From Neopararhizobium haloflavum (GTDB lineage: Bacteria > Pseudomonadota > Alphaproteobacteria > Rhizobiales > Rhizobiaceae): a DNA stretch of 64,000 nt. The stretch is taken from positions 405,852-469,851 of the forward strand of contig NZ_NWUC01000003.1 in assembly GCF_002750855.1 (NCBI RefSeq). Direction: 5' to 3'. Shown in pieces: positions 19,183 through 28,329 of this stretch. A program made the position numbers and the translations under genes. Position 1 is the first letter of the stretch. Each line of letters starts with the position of its first letter. Under the pieces are notes generated by a model. It ran no database searches and had not been told where the DNA came from. It saw only the letters and a program-made list of their open reading frames with translations.

Positions 19183-21636
19183 ATGATCAGACTGATTGGA
19201 TATTTCTTCGGCATCGGGACCGTTTTCGCGCTGATGGCTGCCGCCGGCCTTGCTTGGTATCTCGCGGACGTCACCGAGGATCTGCCCGACTACGAAGTGC
19301 TTGCCAGCTACGAGCCGCCGGTGACGACACGCTTCCATGCGGCCAACGGCGAGCTGATGGGCGAGTACGCGCGCGAACGGCGCCTTTTCCTGCCGATCCA
19401 GGCCGTGCCTGACCGCGTCAAGGCGGCCTTCCTTTCGGCCGAGGACAAGAACTTCTACTCGCACCCTGGCATCGACCCGATCGGGCTCGTGCGCGCCGTT
19501 GTCACCAACGTCCAGAATCTCGGCACGGGGCGGCGCCCGGTCGGCGCATCGACGATCACGCAGCAGGTCGCCAAGAACTTCCTGCTCACTGCCGACCAGA
19601 CCATCGACCGCAAGGTCAAGGAAGCGATCCTTTCCTTCCGTATCGAGCAGGCCTACTCGAAGGACAAGATTCTCGAGCTCTACCTGAACGAGATCTTCTT
19701 CGGCTATGGCGCCTACGGTATCGCCGGCGCCGCGCTCTCCTATTTCGACAAGTCGGTCAACGAACTGACGATCGCCGAGGCAGCCTATCTCGCCGCGCTC
19801 CCGAAGGCGCCCGCGAACTATCACCCTTACCGCGAGACCGAGCGCGCGACGGAGCGACGGAACTGGGTGATCGATCGGATGCAGGAAAACGGCTACATCA
19901 GCGCCGACGAGGCGCTTGAGGCAAAGAACACGCCGCTTGAAGTCGTGCCGCGCTCCTCCGGATCGATGGTTGCCGCCTCGGAGTATTTCGCCGAGGAGGT
20001 ACGCCGCCAGATCGTCGATCGGTACGGTACCGATGCGCTCTATGAAGGCGGGTTGTCGGTCCGTACGACGCTCAACCCGGATATGCAGCTCGCCGCGCGG
20101 GCAGCGTTGCGCCGCGGCCTCATTTCCTACGACGAAAGCCGCGGTTACCGTGGGCCGATCGAGACCGTCGACATTTCGGATGACTGGGGTGTCGCGGTCA
20201 GCGAGATCGAGCCGCTGGAAGACGTCGCTGCCTGGAACGTTGCCGTGGTGCTGGAAGTCAGCGAAACCGGCGCGACAATTGGATTGCGTCCCGACGCGAC
20301 CGGCGCCGGCGGGATTTCCGAGGAGCGCGAGACGGCCACCTTGCCGGCATCGGGGATGGAGTGGGCTTATCGCCAGAATATCGACGGCGAGACCTCGACC
20401 GCAAGCAGCCCCGCGGGTGTGCTGGAAGCGGGCGACGTCGTCTATGTCGAGGAGCAGGACTCGGGCTACCGCCTTCGTCAGCCGCCGCAGGTGCAGGGTG
20501 CGCTTGTCGCCATGGACCCGCATACGGGCCGGGTGCTGGCGCTGACCGGTGGCTTTTCCTACGCGCAGTCGGAGTTCAACCGGGCGACGCAGGCCATGCG
20601 CCAGCCAGGCTCGGCCTTCAAGCCGTTCGTTTACGCGGCTGCGCTCGACAACGGCTATACGCCCGCCTCGGTGATTCTGGACGCGCCGATCGAGATCGTA
20701 TCGGGCAACGAGATATGGCGGCCTAAGAACTATGGCGGCGAATCGGCCGGCCCATCGACGCTGCGCCTCGGCATCGAGCGCTCGCGCAACCTGATGACCG
20801 TGCGCCTGGCCCAGGACATGGGCATGGATCTGGTCGCTGAATACTCCGAGCGGTTCGGCATCTATGACGACCTGATGCCGTTCCTGCCGATGTCGCTCGG
20901 CGCCGGCGAAACGACCGTCCTCAAGCTCGTCAGTGCGTATTCGGTGATCGCCAACGGCGGCAAGCAGATACAGCCTTCGTTGATCGACCGCATCCAGGAC
21001 CGCTACGGGCGCACCGTATTCCGTCATGAGGAGCGTGTGTGCGAGACGTGTGAAGCGCGCGAGTGGCAAGGTCAGGAAGAGCCGGTGATCGCGGACAACC
21101 GCGAGCAGGTTCTGGACCCGATGACGGCCTATCAGATGACGTCGATGCTGGAGGGTGTCGTCACGCGCGGCACCGCAGCGAGCGCCGTCAACCTGAACCG
21201 TCCGACCGCCGGCAAGACCGGCACCACCAACGAAGAAAAGGACGCCTGGTTCGTCGGCTATACGCCCGACCTCGTCACCGGCGTCTTCATCGGTTACGAC
21301 AACCCGCGCCCGATGGGCCGCGGCTCGACCGGCGGTGGCCTCGCCGCACCCGTGTTCAACGAGTTCATGAACGAAGTACTGGAAGACGTGCCGCCTGCCG
21401 ACTTCCGGGTGCCGGAGGGTCTCAACCTTATCGCAATCCACCGTTCAAATGGCATGGCCGCGAATGGCGCCACCGGCGGGGACGTGATCATGGAGGCCTT
21501 CAAGCCTGGAACCGGTCCGGCCGAGAACTTTTACGTCATCGGTGAACTCGACACGTACCAGACGAGCGAGGAGATCATTCAGACGTCGCCCCAGGCCAAC
21601 CGCGCCGTGACCTCCGGTTCCGGGGGGCTCTACTGA
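19183..21636 (+). CDS. mrcA: Penicillin-binding protein 1A (bifunctional transglycosylase/transpeptidase)
   Basis: An 817-residue class A PBP anchored by one N-terminal membrane helix (about 5-27). The GT51 glycosyltransferase domain carries the catalytic Glu E87 in LSAEDKNFYSHPG and GASTITQQVAKNFLL. A PBP1a-specific OB-like insert follows. The transpeptidase domain has S477xxK480 (QPGSAFKPF), SRN in ERSRNLMTV and KTG at 678-680 (TAGKTGTTNE). It polymerises and cross-links peptidoglycan in the periplasm. Confidence 0.97.
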   Translation: MIRLIGYFFGIGTVFALMAAAGLAWYLADVTEDLPDYEVLASYEPPVTTRFHAANGELMGEYARERRLFLPIQAVPDRVKAAFLSAEDKNFYSHPGIDPIGLVRAVVTNVQNLGTGRRPVGASTITQQVAKNFLLTADQTIDRKVKEAILSFRIEQAYSKDKILELYLNEIFFGYGAYGIAGAALSYFDKSVNELTIAEAAYLAALPKAPANYHPYRETERATERRNWVIDRMQENGYISADEALEAKNTPLEVVPRSSGSMVAASEYFAEEVRRQIVDRYGTDALYEGGLSVRTTLNPDMQLAARAALRRGLISYDESRGYRGPIETVDISDDWGVAVSEIEPLEDVAAWNVAVVLEVSETGATIGLRPDATGAGGISEERETATLPASGMEWAYRQNIDGETSTASSPAGVLEAGDVVYVEEQDSGYRLRQPPQVQGALVAMDPHTGRVLALTGGFSYAQSEFNRATQAMRQPGSAFKPFVYAAALDNGYTPASVILDAPIEIVSGNEIWRPKNYGGESAGPSTLRLGIERSRNLMTVRLAQDMGMDLVAEYSERFGIYDDLMPFLPMSLGAGETTVLKLVSAYSVIANGGKQIQPSLIDRIQDRYGRTVFRHEERVCETCEAREWQGQEEPVIADNREQVLDPMTAYQMTSMLEGVVTRGTAASAVNLNRPTAGKTGTTNEEKDAWFVGYTPDLVTGVFIGYDNPRPMGRGSTGGGLAAPVFNEFMNEVLEDVPPADFRVPEGLNLIAIHRSNGMAANGATGGDVIMEAFKPGTGPAENFYVIGELDTYQTSEEIIQTSPQANRAVTSGSGGLY

Positions 21637-21761
21637 TCCGTCCGCTTTTGTGGCGAGGCCGGCCCGTGAGCCCGCAAGGGCTTTACATCGGCAGGGGGCG
21701 CAACTAGGTTCCGCCGCACTCGCCAAGTACCAAATTCTCGACAAGGTGACCTTCAAGTCCC

Positions 21762-22890
21762 ATGCGCTCAGAAACCGCATCAATCGTCGACGACATCAGG
21801 CAGGGGTTGGCCCTGCTGAGGAGGCATCTTTGACTGGGATGCAGCTGTCAAACGTCTCGACTATCTGAATCACAAATCCGAAGACGCCTCGCTTTGGAAT
21901 GATCCGCAGGAAGCCCAGAAACTGATGCGTGAGCGTCAGTCGCTGGAGGATTCCATAACCGGCATCCGCGCGCTGGAAGCCTCGCTCGACGACAACCTCG
22001 CCTTGATTGAACTCGGTGAGGAAGAGGAGGACGAGGACCTCGTCCGCGAAGCCGAAGAGCAGATGAAGGCAATGCGCGAGGAGCTCGATCGCCGGCAGAT
22101 CGAGGCGCTGCTCGCGGGCGAGGCCGATTCCAACGACACCTATCTTGAAATCCACTCCGGCGCCGGCGGTACCGAGAGCCAGGACTGGGCGAACATGCTG
22201 CTGCGCATGTATACGCGCTGGGCAGAGCGGCGGAAATTCAAGGTGGAGGTGATGGAAGTGCATGACGGCGAGGAAGCCGGCATCAAATCCGCCACGCTGC
22301 TGATCAAGGGCCACAATGCCTATGGATGGCTGAAGACCGAATCGGGTGTTCACCGCCTCGTTCGCATTTCGCCCTTCGACAGTCAGGCACGGCGCCACAC
22401 GTCTTTCTCGAGCGCCTGGGTCTATCCCGTCATCGACGATTCCATCGAGATCGACGTCAACGAATCCGATTGCCGGATCGATACCTACCGTTCGTCGGGT
22501 GCTGGCGGCCAGCACGTCAACACGACCGATTCGGCGGTGCGCATCACGCACATTCCGACGGGGATCGTTGTTCAGTGCCAGCAGGAGCGCTCGCAGCACA
22601 AGAACCGCGAAAAGGCCTGGGCGATGCTGCGCGCGCGGCTGTATGAGGCCGAATTGCAAAAGCGCGAGGAAGCGGCCAGCGCGACCGAAGCCTCGAAGAC
22701 CGACATCGGCTGGGGCCACCAGATCCGTTCCTATATCCTGCAGCCCTATCAGCTCGTCAAGGACTTGCGGACCGGCGTGGAAAGCACCAGCCCTCAGGAC
22801 GTGCTCGACGGCAAGCTGGACGACTTCATGGAGGCGGCGCTGGCGCATCGGGTGGAAGGCGGCGAGGGGGCCGTGCAGGATATCGACTGA
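21762..22890 (+). CDS. prfB: Peptide chain release factor 2, expressed by programmed +1 frameshift
   Basis: The gene reads 23 codons from ATG 21762 to an in-frame UGA at 21831. It continues in the +1 frame from GAC 21832 to 22890, giving a 375-residue protein. The joined product is a typical RF2: [12 protein letters not shown] at the junction, the tripeptide anticodon SPF in VRISPFDSQ, and the peptidyl-tRNA hydrolysis loop [10 protein letters not shown]2 releases chains at UGA and UAA, so its own UGA acts as an autoregulatory switch. It lies 125 bp after mrcA. Confidence 0.97.
21819..21834 (+). promoter_or_regulatory. prfB +1 frameshift signal
   Basis: An internal Shine-Dalgarno AGGAGG at 21819-21824 is followed after one codon by CTT TGA C. 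The spacing is the same as in the E. coli prfB signal, where it lets tRNA-Leu slip from CUU to UUU while RF2 is scarce. Confidence 0.95.
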
Positions 22891-22944
22891 ACGGGCCTTC
22901 CTGCGCGGCGGCAATGATGGCCGCAGCTGATCACGTTCCGGCGG

Positions 22945-23487
22945 TCAGTTGCTCGCGGCGTTCACGCTGACTTCGCCGAACTCATCGATGAAAAGTTCCC
23001 ACATGTCCGGCTCGGCTGCCTCCCGGTCCGACTTCATGTAGATGAAGGCGGTGAAACCGGGCGTCGCGGCGGCGCCGGTCGCGTTCTCCGGCCGCATGTC
23101 GGTGATATACCCCGCCGCTTCGCCGATTGCCTCGATTTCCCGGGTTTCCAGCACCGCTGGTCCGTCCGCGCCAAGCGCGATTTGCTGCAGATAGAGGCGC
23201 GAGGTGTCATCCTCGGCGCGATAGGCGATGGTCCGATAATAGCCACGTTGCGCCGCGCCCTCGTCCGCCTGCGCGTCGTCACCGCCGGTCTCTTGCGGGG
23301 CTTCCCAGTATCCACCGCTGATGGTGAAGAGAATGCGCGGACTGAGCTTGTTGATGAGATCCTCATCGGCGAAGGCGCTGCCCGAAGCTGCGAGGATCAG
23401 GATGAGCGCGCCTGCACCGCGCCGCATCATCGGAAGAACAGCCGTCGAATGGACTTTGCCGAGTGCACTGTATCGCGCAAGAATCAT
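22945..23487 (-). CDS. Hypothetical exported protein
   Basis: A 180-residue protein with no family I can name. A hydrophobic export signal sits around GAGALILILAASGSAFA, then a soluble region rich in acidic and small residues with an FTAFIYMKSD segment and an acidic C-terminus. Start ATG 23487 has GGAGG 8 nt upstream; an inner ATG at 23430 would give a tighter signal peptide but lacks a ribosome site. It is convergent with prfB and lies downstream of nadK. Confidence 0.7.
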   Translation of the reverse strand: MILARYSALGKVHSTAVLPMMRRGAGALILILAASGSAFADEDLINKLSPRILFTISGGYWEAPQETGGDDAQADEGAAQRGYYRTIAYRAEDDTSRLYLQQIALGADGPAVLETREIEAIGEAAGYITDMRPENATGAAATPGFTAFIYMKSDREAAEPDMWELFIDEFGEVSVNAASN

Positions 23488-23578
23488 CCTCCAGTCCTCC
23501 GCATCGATCATCCATGCGAAGTAAAGGTAATACAATCGCCCGCGGGATCAACGATATCGCTCCGCGCCGGAGGCTCCG

Positions 23579-24352
23579 TCAGTAGAGAAACTGCTCGGCA
23601 AGAATCCGATCGTCCCAGGAATGATCGGGATCGGACAACAATTTCACCGTCGTTCCGGCCGATTCGAAAATGCGGACCTTGCGAACCGATTTTACCTCGG
23701 TGTTGTCGGCGACCGCATTGACGGGGCGCTTGTCGCGTTCGAGGACCTCGATTTCCACGCTCGCCCGGTTCGACAGGAGCGCGCCGCGCCAGCGCCGCGG
23801 CCGAAACGCGCTGACCGGCGTCAGGGCAAGCAGCGGCGCCTGCAGCGGCAGGATCGGCCCATGGGCCGAAAGGTTGTAGGCCGTCGATCCTGCGGGCGTC
23901 GCCACCATGAGGCCATCGCATACGAGTTCCTCGAGCCGCGTACGCCCGTCGATGCTCACCTTGAGCTTGGCGGCCTGATAGGATTGCCTCAGCACCGAGA
24001 CCTCGTTGATCGCAAAGGCGTGAGTCTCGCGTCCGTCTTCGCCGGTCGCGACCATTTCGAGAGGGTGGATCGCGCTCTCCACCGCAGCCTCGATACGCTC
24101 GCGAAGCCCCTCGATCCGGTACTCGTTCATGAGGAAGCCGGTAGACCCCCGGTTCATGCCGTACAGCACCTTGTCGGAATTCATCATCCGGTGCAGCGTC
24201 TGGAGCATGAAGCCGTCGCCGCCGAGCGCGACGATAACGTCGGCCGTTTCTGGTTCCACCTGTCCGTAGGCCGCCGAAAGCTCCCGTTCCGCCGCGCGAG
24301 CTTCCGGCGCCGAACTTGAAATGAAGGCCAGCCTGGCCGTCCGTCGCGTCAT
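23579..24352 (-). CDS. nadK: NAD kinase
   Basis: A 257-residue enzyme that phosphorylates NAD to NADP. The diagnostic GGDG loop is at 44-47 ([10 protein letters not shown]), followed by [13 protein letters not shown] and [19 protein letters not shown] forms the second nucleotide loop. Start ATG 24352 has GGAGGAA about 10 nt upstream; longer in-frame starts have no family support. Confidence 0.95.
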   Translation of the reverse strand: MTRRTARLAFISSSAPEARAAERELSAAYGQVEPETADVIVALGGDGFMLQTLHRMMNSDKVLYGMNRGSTGFLMNEYRIEGLRERIEAAVESAIHPLEMVATGEDGRETHAFAINEVSVLRQSYQAAKLKVSIDGRTRLEELVCDGLMVATPAGSTAYNLSAHGPILPLQAPLLALTPVSAFRPRRWRGALLSNRASVEIEVLERDKRPVNAVADNTEVKSVRKVRIFESAGTTVKLLSDPDHSWDDRILAEQFLY

Positions 24353-24502
24353 TGATCGATATTCCTCCGCACGCCGCGCGCACATTGGCCGGGTGAAGCG
24401 CGCGCGGCAAGAAGCGGCGGCAAAGAAAGGATGCATTTTCGCGATGGTGGAATGCCCATTTGTATTTTACACGCGCGACAGGTGTGATAATGAGCCGGCC
24501 GT

Positions 24503-24578
24503 GCCCTTGTAGCTCAGTTGGTAGAGCAACTGATTTGTAATCAGTGGGTCGGGAGTTCGAGTCTCTCCGGGGGCACCA
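24503..24578 (+). tRNA. tRNA-Thr (TGT anticodon)
   Basis: A 76-nt cloverleaf with CCA encoded. The acceptor GCCCTTG pairs with CGGGGGC (G-T pairs included), the D arm holds AGCTCAGTTGGTAGAGC, the anticodon loop is TTTGTAA with anticodon TGT, and the T loop is TTCGAGT. It reads ACA codons. Confidence 0.96.
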
Positions 24579-24648
24579 TTTTCCACGTCGCCGCCATGTC
24601 TGGATCGTCAGCGCGCATCACTTGCGGGCTCGCCGGGCAATGGCGCCG

Positions 24649-25401
24649 TCATTCACCGTGGCTGCGGCGGTAGCTGTGCCAACTGACCGGTATTGAAGCA
24701 AAGTACCCAAGGGTCGCCGCCAGCAACGCCGAGCGGGGAGCGATCGCAGCGAAAACGATCAGCCCGGCCATCGCAGCGATCACCAGTCGGCGCTGTGCAC
24801 GCGCGGCTGGCAGCTTCCAGCACTTTCCCGAATAGGTCGGAACGGTGGAGACCATGAGCAGCGCGATCGCGCCGATATAGGCCGCAATCAGCGTCGAGGC
24901 GTCTGCTGTCGACTGAGCGTCGATGAGATAGGTCGGGGCCAGGACTGCGATCGCAGCGCAGGGTGTCGGCATGCCGATGAAATAATTTCGCTGCCAGGCC
25001 TCTTTGTCTTCGCCGGCCGAGGTGTTGAAGCGGGCAAGTCGCATCGCTGAGGCGAGGGCAAACGTCATCAGGCAGAGATGCAGGAAATGCGGAGCGCTCT
25101 CACCGGCCCAGACGAAGATGAGGGCGACTGGCGCAACGCCGAAACTCAGGAAATCGGCCAGACTGTCGAACTCCTCACCGAAGCGAGACGCGACGCCGAA
25201 GCGGCGCGCCAGGCGGCCGTCGCAACCATCGAGAATGGCGGCGATGCATATCGCGATCACCGCCGAAACGAATGCCCCTTCAAGTGAGAACCTGATGGAC
25301 AAAAGGCCGAAGCATAACGCGGCGGCCGTCACGACATTGGGCAGCCACCGGAGCCAGCGCGCCGGCATAGTGGTTCCGCTATCTGGAAGGGGGGCGAGCA
25401 T
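24649..25401 (-). CDS. CDP-alcohol phosphatidyltransferase, phosphatidylserine synthase type
   Basis: A 250-residue integral membrane enzyme, probably a CDP-diacylglycerol-serine O-phosphatidyltransferase (PssA type II). The family signature DG...AR...F...FD...D is seen in DGCDGRLARRFG then EEFDSLADFLSFG. Six or more hydrophobic helices follow. NVVTAAALCFGLLSI and the MRLARFN segment match PssA rather than PgsA. Start ATG 25401 is set by AAGGAG 6 nt upstream. Confidence 0.88.
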   Translation of the reverse strand: MLAPLPDSGTTMPARWLRWLPNVVTAAALCFGLLSIRFSLEGAFVSAVIAICIAAILDGCDGRLARRFGVASRFGEEFDSLADFLSFGVAPVALIFVWAGESAPHFLHLCLMTFALASAMRLARFNTSAGEDKEAWQRNYFIGMPTPCAAIAVLAPTYLIDAQSTADASTLIAAYIGAIALLMVSTVPTYSGKCWKLPAARAQRRLVIAAMAGLIVFAAIAPRSALLAATLGYFASIPVSWHSYRRSHGE

Positions 25402-25802
25402 CCAAAGCTCCTTCTTGCTCCAGGCGCCTGCATCGGCTGCGCCAAGGCGGAAAGAAGAAAGTGTTGTTCTGCTGGGTGAATGCCGCAAGCCATCCGATCG
25501 GAGAGGGCCTTAAGCCTTGGGAATCATCCCTGGATGCCGCCGGTCGATGTCATCTGCGCAAGCTATCGATGCTTTCCATGGGGCGCGTGCCGAAAGTGGA
25601 AGCAATTTTACCCTAGAAAGAGAGGGGTATTGTCAATTAGAGAAGTTGCATATTTCAGCGTATCGACCAAGAAAGTGCCATAACGGCAACAGTCGCCAGG
25701 CGTTTCATCTTGGGCGACGCTGTGTGATTGCTCGATTAAGATCTTTCGCGGATAGTCTTGCCAGGCCGGACAGCCCAAATGGTCTGAGGAGATTTACAGG
25801 CG
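25402..25802. other. Intergenic region between pssA-like and outer-membrane protein genes
   Basis: About 400 bp with no gene accepted. The stretch near 25,600-25,690 is clearly more AT-rich than the surroundings and probably contains the porin-like gene's promoter; no single -35/-10 pair is compelling. Confidence 0.5.
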
Positions 25803-26615
25803 ATGAAACGATTGGTTCTTTCCCTTGCGGCTGTTGCTTTTGCCGCGCCTGCCGTGGCTGCTGACGCCGTGGTGTATAACGAACCGGCCCCGCCGGCAGC
25901 GCCGATGGAGATGGCCCGCGACTGGAGCGGCTTCTTCGTGGGTGTGCATGCGGGTGGCGCATTCAATCCCGACACCGGTGTGCTCACCTTCGATCGTGAT
26001 GGCGATGGCATCTTCGGCGATACGATCCCGACGGCGACCGGCAGCTCGGCATTCGGCAACAATTTCGATGGCGCGTTCGACTCCGGTTTCGTCGGTGGCG
26101 CGCATGTCGGTTACGATCAGCAGTTCGGCAGCATCATCGTCGGTGGTGTCCTCGACATCACGGCGACAGATATCGGCGACACGCAGAGCGGCTTCTCCAC
26201 AACGCCGGCGTTCTACACGGTTCAGCGTGAACTCGACTATTACGCAACGGCAAGGCTGCGGCTGGGCTATGCGGTCAATGACCGCTTCATGGTCTACGGC
26301 ACGGGCGGTGTCGCTTATGGCGATATCGACTACAGCTACCTGTCCGACACGCCGGCAACGGTCGAGCCTTATGGCGGTGACGACGACGACTTCGGGTATG
26401 TCGTCGGCGCGGGTGCCGAAACCATGGTCACCGACATGATATCGCTCGGCGTCGAGTATCAGTACGTCAATCTCGGTGACAGCGATTTCGGTGCAAACCT
26501 CAGCGGCGTCGCGCCGTTCTCGGGCGCTGGCTCCGCCGGCTTCACCAATTCGGTTGGCACCAAGGACGATTTCGACTTCCACACCATCCAGGTGAAGATG
26601 TCGCTTCGCTTCTGA
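25803..26615 (+). CDS. Outer-membrane beta-barrel protein (Omp25/31 type)
   Basis: A 270-residue protein with a clean signal peptide (MKRLVLSLAAVAFAAPAVAA) followed by DWSGFFVGVHAGGAF, the usual start of the rhizobial Omp25/31-like 8-stranded barrel. Alternating hydrophobic strands continue through YYATARLRLGYAVNDRFMVYGTGGVAYG. It ends in the outer-membrane insertion signal with a terminal Phe (TIQVKMSLRF). A terminator follows at once, so it is probably a strongly expressed single gene. Confidence 0.93.
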   Translation: MKRLVLSLAAVAFAAPAVAADAVVYNEPAPPAAPMEMARDWSGFFVGVHAGGAFNPDTGVLTFDRDGDGIFGDTIPTATGSSAFGNNFDGAFDSGFVGGAHVGYDQQFGSIIVGGVLDITATDIGDTQSGFSTTPAFYTVQRELDYYATARLRLGYAVNDRFMVYGTGGVAYGDIDYSYLSDTPATVEPYGGDDDDFGYVVGAGAETMVTDMISLGVEYQYVNLGDSDFGANLSGVAPFSGAGSAGFTNSVGTKDDFDFHTIQVKMSLRF

Positions 26616-26634
26616 GGACCGGACAATTATGCCA

Positions 26635-26670
26635 GACGCCGCCGGATCAGCCGATCCGGCGGCGTCTTCC
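26635..26670 (+). terminator. Terminator after the outer-membrane protein gene
   Basis: A perfect 14-bp stem, GACGCCGCCGGATC with GATCCGGCGGCGTC, closes a 4-nt loop 20 bp after the stop codon and is followed by TTCC. Confidence 0.88.
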
Positions 26671-26760
26671 ATTATCGGGCAACACGTTCGTGTGATGGCG
26701 GATCGGATGGCCGTCTGGTCCATTGATGTCGCATCTCAAATGCAAAGCAAGGAGTGCGAC

Positions 26761-26952
26761 ATGAGCAGCACCGGTGACAAGATTTCCGGCCTGGCAAATC
26801 AGGCCGCCGGCAAGGTGAAGCAGGCAGCCGGCAAGGCCACTGGCTCGGAAAAGCTTCGGGCCGAAGGCGTCGCGCAGGAGGTCAAGGGCCACGCCCAGGA
26901 GACCAAGGGTGACGCGAAGGGCGCTGTGAAAAAGGCGATCGACCGCGCCTGA
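26761..26952 (+). CDS. CsbD-family stress-response protein
   Basis: A 63-residue hydrophilic protein, MSSTGDKISGLANQAAGKVK onward, with the repeated GxAKxxxG/AQEVKGxAQETKGDAKGAVKKA pattern of CsbD proteins. These are abundant general-stress proteins of unknown molecular role. Start ATG 26761 has AAGGAG 6 nt upstream. A terminator hairpin follows. Confidence 0.92.
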   Translation: MSSTGDKISGLANQAAGKVKQAAGKATGSEKLRAEGVAQEVKGHAQETKGDAKGAVKKAIDRA

Positions 26953-26969
26953 GTTTGAGGCCGATGATC

Positions 26970-27003
26970 GGCGGGCGGAGACGAAGGCTCTCGCCCGCTT
27001 TTC
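26970..27003. terminator. Terminator between csbD-like gene and rlmB
   Basis: GCGGGCGGAGAC and GCTCTCGCCCGC form a stem with wobble pairs, followed by TTTT. It separates two convergent genes. Confidence 0.75.
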
Positions 27004-27006
27004 GCG

Positions 27007-27855
27007 TCAGCTTCCCAGATGGCGGCGCGCTGCATAAAGGGCAATCGCGGTCGCGTTCGACACGTTGAGCGACTTGATCGGTCCGGGCATGTCGAGGCGC
27101 GCAAGCGCTGTGGCGGTGTCGCGTGTCTTCTGGCGCAGACCCTTACCTTCCGCGCCAAAGACCAGCGCGATCCGGTCACCCTGAAAAACGTCTTCCAGGG
27201 GAGCGTCCGCTTCCGAATCCAGTCCGATCGTCACGAAACCCAGATCGGCCAATTCCTTGAGCGCATCGGCAAGGTTGGTGATCTGGATATAGGGCATGTG
27301 CTCGAGCGCGCCGGATGCAGATTTCGCCAGAACGCCGGACTCCTGCGGGCTGTGGCGCATCGTCGTGATGACGGCCCCGGCCTCGAAAGCAACGGCCGAG
27401 CGCATGATGGCACCGACATTGTGCGGATCGGTCACCTGGTCGAGCACGACGATGAGCGGCCGGTTCTTCAGATCCGAAAGCCTGCGCACGGGAAGTGGCT
27501 TTGCCTCGATCATCACGCCCTGATGCGTCGCATCGCCGCCGAGTGCACGGTCGATGACGCTCGGATGGACGACTTCGACGGGAAAGGGCAGGGACGCCGG
27601 ATCGTCGACATCAAGGCGCATCAGTGCGTTCTTCGTCACGAGCATGCGTTCGATGGTCCGCGCCGGATTGCTCATCGCTGCGCGGACCGTATGCAGGCCA
27701 TAGAGATGAACACGCTCGGGCGGCTGCGGCGGCCCGCCGGGGGAAGGCTTGCTGGCCGTTGCCTTCTGGTCCCGGTGCGTGCGGCGCAGATTGGCGTAAT
27801 GCGTGTCACGCGGCGTATGGCTGGCGGGTGATCGTGGCGGCTTGCTGGCGGTCAT
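27007..27855 (-). CDS. rlmB: 23S rRNA (guanosine-2'-O-)-methyltransferase, SpoU family
   Basis: A 282-residue RlmB-like methyltransferase for the 2'-O-methyl mark on 23S rRNA (G2251 in E. coli). It shows all three SpoU motifs: DQVTDPHNVGAIMRSA, VFGAEGKGL and LNVSNATAIALYAARR. An N-terminal substrate-binding domain (YGLHTVRAAM) follows a basic disordered head of about 50 residues. Start ATG 27855 is the first one after the noisy upstream frame. Confidence 0.94.
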   Translation of the reverse strand: MTASKPPRSPASHTPRDTHYANLRRTHRDQKATASKPSPGGPPQPPERVHLYGLHTVRAAMSNPARTIERMLVTKNALMRLDVDDPASLPFPVEVVHPSVIDRALGGDATHQGVMIEAKPLPVRRLSDLKNRPLIVVLDQVTDPHNVGAIMRSAVAFEAGAVITTMRHSPQESGVLAKSASGALEHMPYIQITNLADALKELADLGFVTIGLDSEADAPLEDVFQGDRIALVFGAEGKGLRQKTRDTATALARLDMPGPIKSLNVSNATAIALYAARRHLGS

Positions 27856-28076
27856 GGCGCGCTTATAGACCCACCGGACCGCTTGGCAAACCATTCCGTG
27901 AAGGTGCAAGGCCGACGATGGAGGGAACCACGCAACCACCGCGGAATAATTTGAACGCTCATGTTGACAGGCTCCGACCGTCCCGGCATAACGCGGCCCG
28001 GTTCCGCGCCGCTTCCTTCAAGGATGAAACGCGGCACCGGAAAGTGCCTATACGCTTGTGACCTCAGCGGAATTTC

Positions 28077-28161
28077 GGAGAGGTGCCTGAGTGGTTAAAA
28101 GGGGCGGACTGTAAATCCGTTGGCTTAGCCTACGCTGGTTCGAATCCAGCCCTCTCCACCA
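28077..28161 (+). tRNA. tRNA-Tyr (GTA anticodon)
   Basis: An 85-nt class II tRNA with a long variable arm. Acceptor GGAGAGG pairs with CCTCTCC; the anticodon stem CGGA/TCCG encloses GTA; T loop TTCGAAT; CCA is encoded. Confidence 0.97.
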
Positions 28162-28181
28162 TTCTGCCGGTCGTAAAGCGT

Positions 28182-28255
28182 GCGGGTATAGCTCAATGGT
28201 AGAGCAGCAGCCTTCCAAGCTGAATATGCGGGTTCGATTCCCGCTACCCGCTCCA
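28182..28255 (+). tRNA. tRNA-Gly (TCC anticodon)
   Basis: A 74-nt tRNA. Acceptor GCGGGTA pairs with TACCCGC; anticodon loop CTTCCAA carries TCC, reading GGA; T loop TTCGATT; CCA is encoded. The phage integrase gene ends 75 bp to the right, making this tRNA's 3' end the likely insertion target. Confidence 0.97.
28215..28255 (+). other. Probable left attachment site (attL) in the tRNA-Gly 3' half
   Basis: Tyrosine integrases commonly recombine within the anticodon-to-3' end of a tRNA and restore it from the phage copy. The integrase gene lies immediately next to this tRNA and phage genes begin right after it. The other copy (attR) is beyond the window, so the exact core is inferred, not seen. 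Confidence 0.6.
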
Positions 28256-28329
28256 AATTAACTGCCTGAAATCATTGCTGTTCTACAATTGGGCGCGTGC
28301 CGCCGTGTCAAAGGCGTGTCACTGCCGTG

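Noticed and set aside
18703-21441. A 900-codon antisense frame over mrcA
   Set aside because: High-GC shadow of a clearly real gene; the translated sequence has no recognisable domain.
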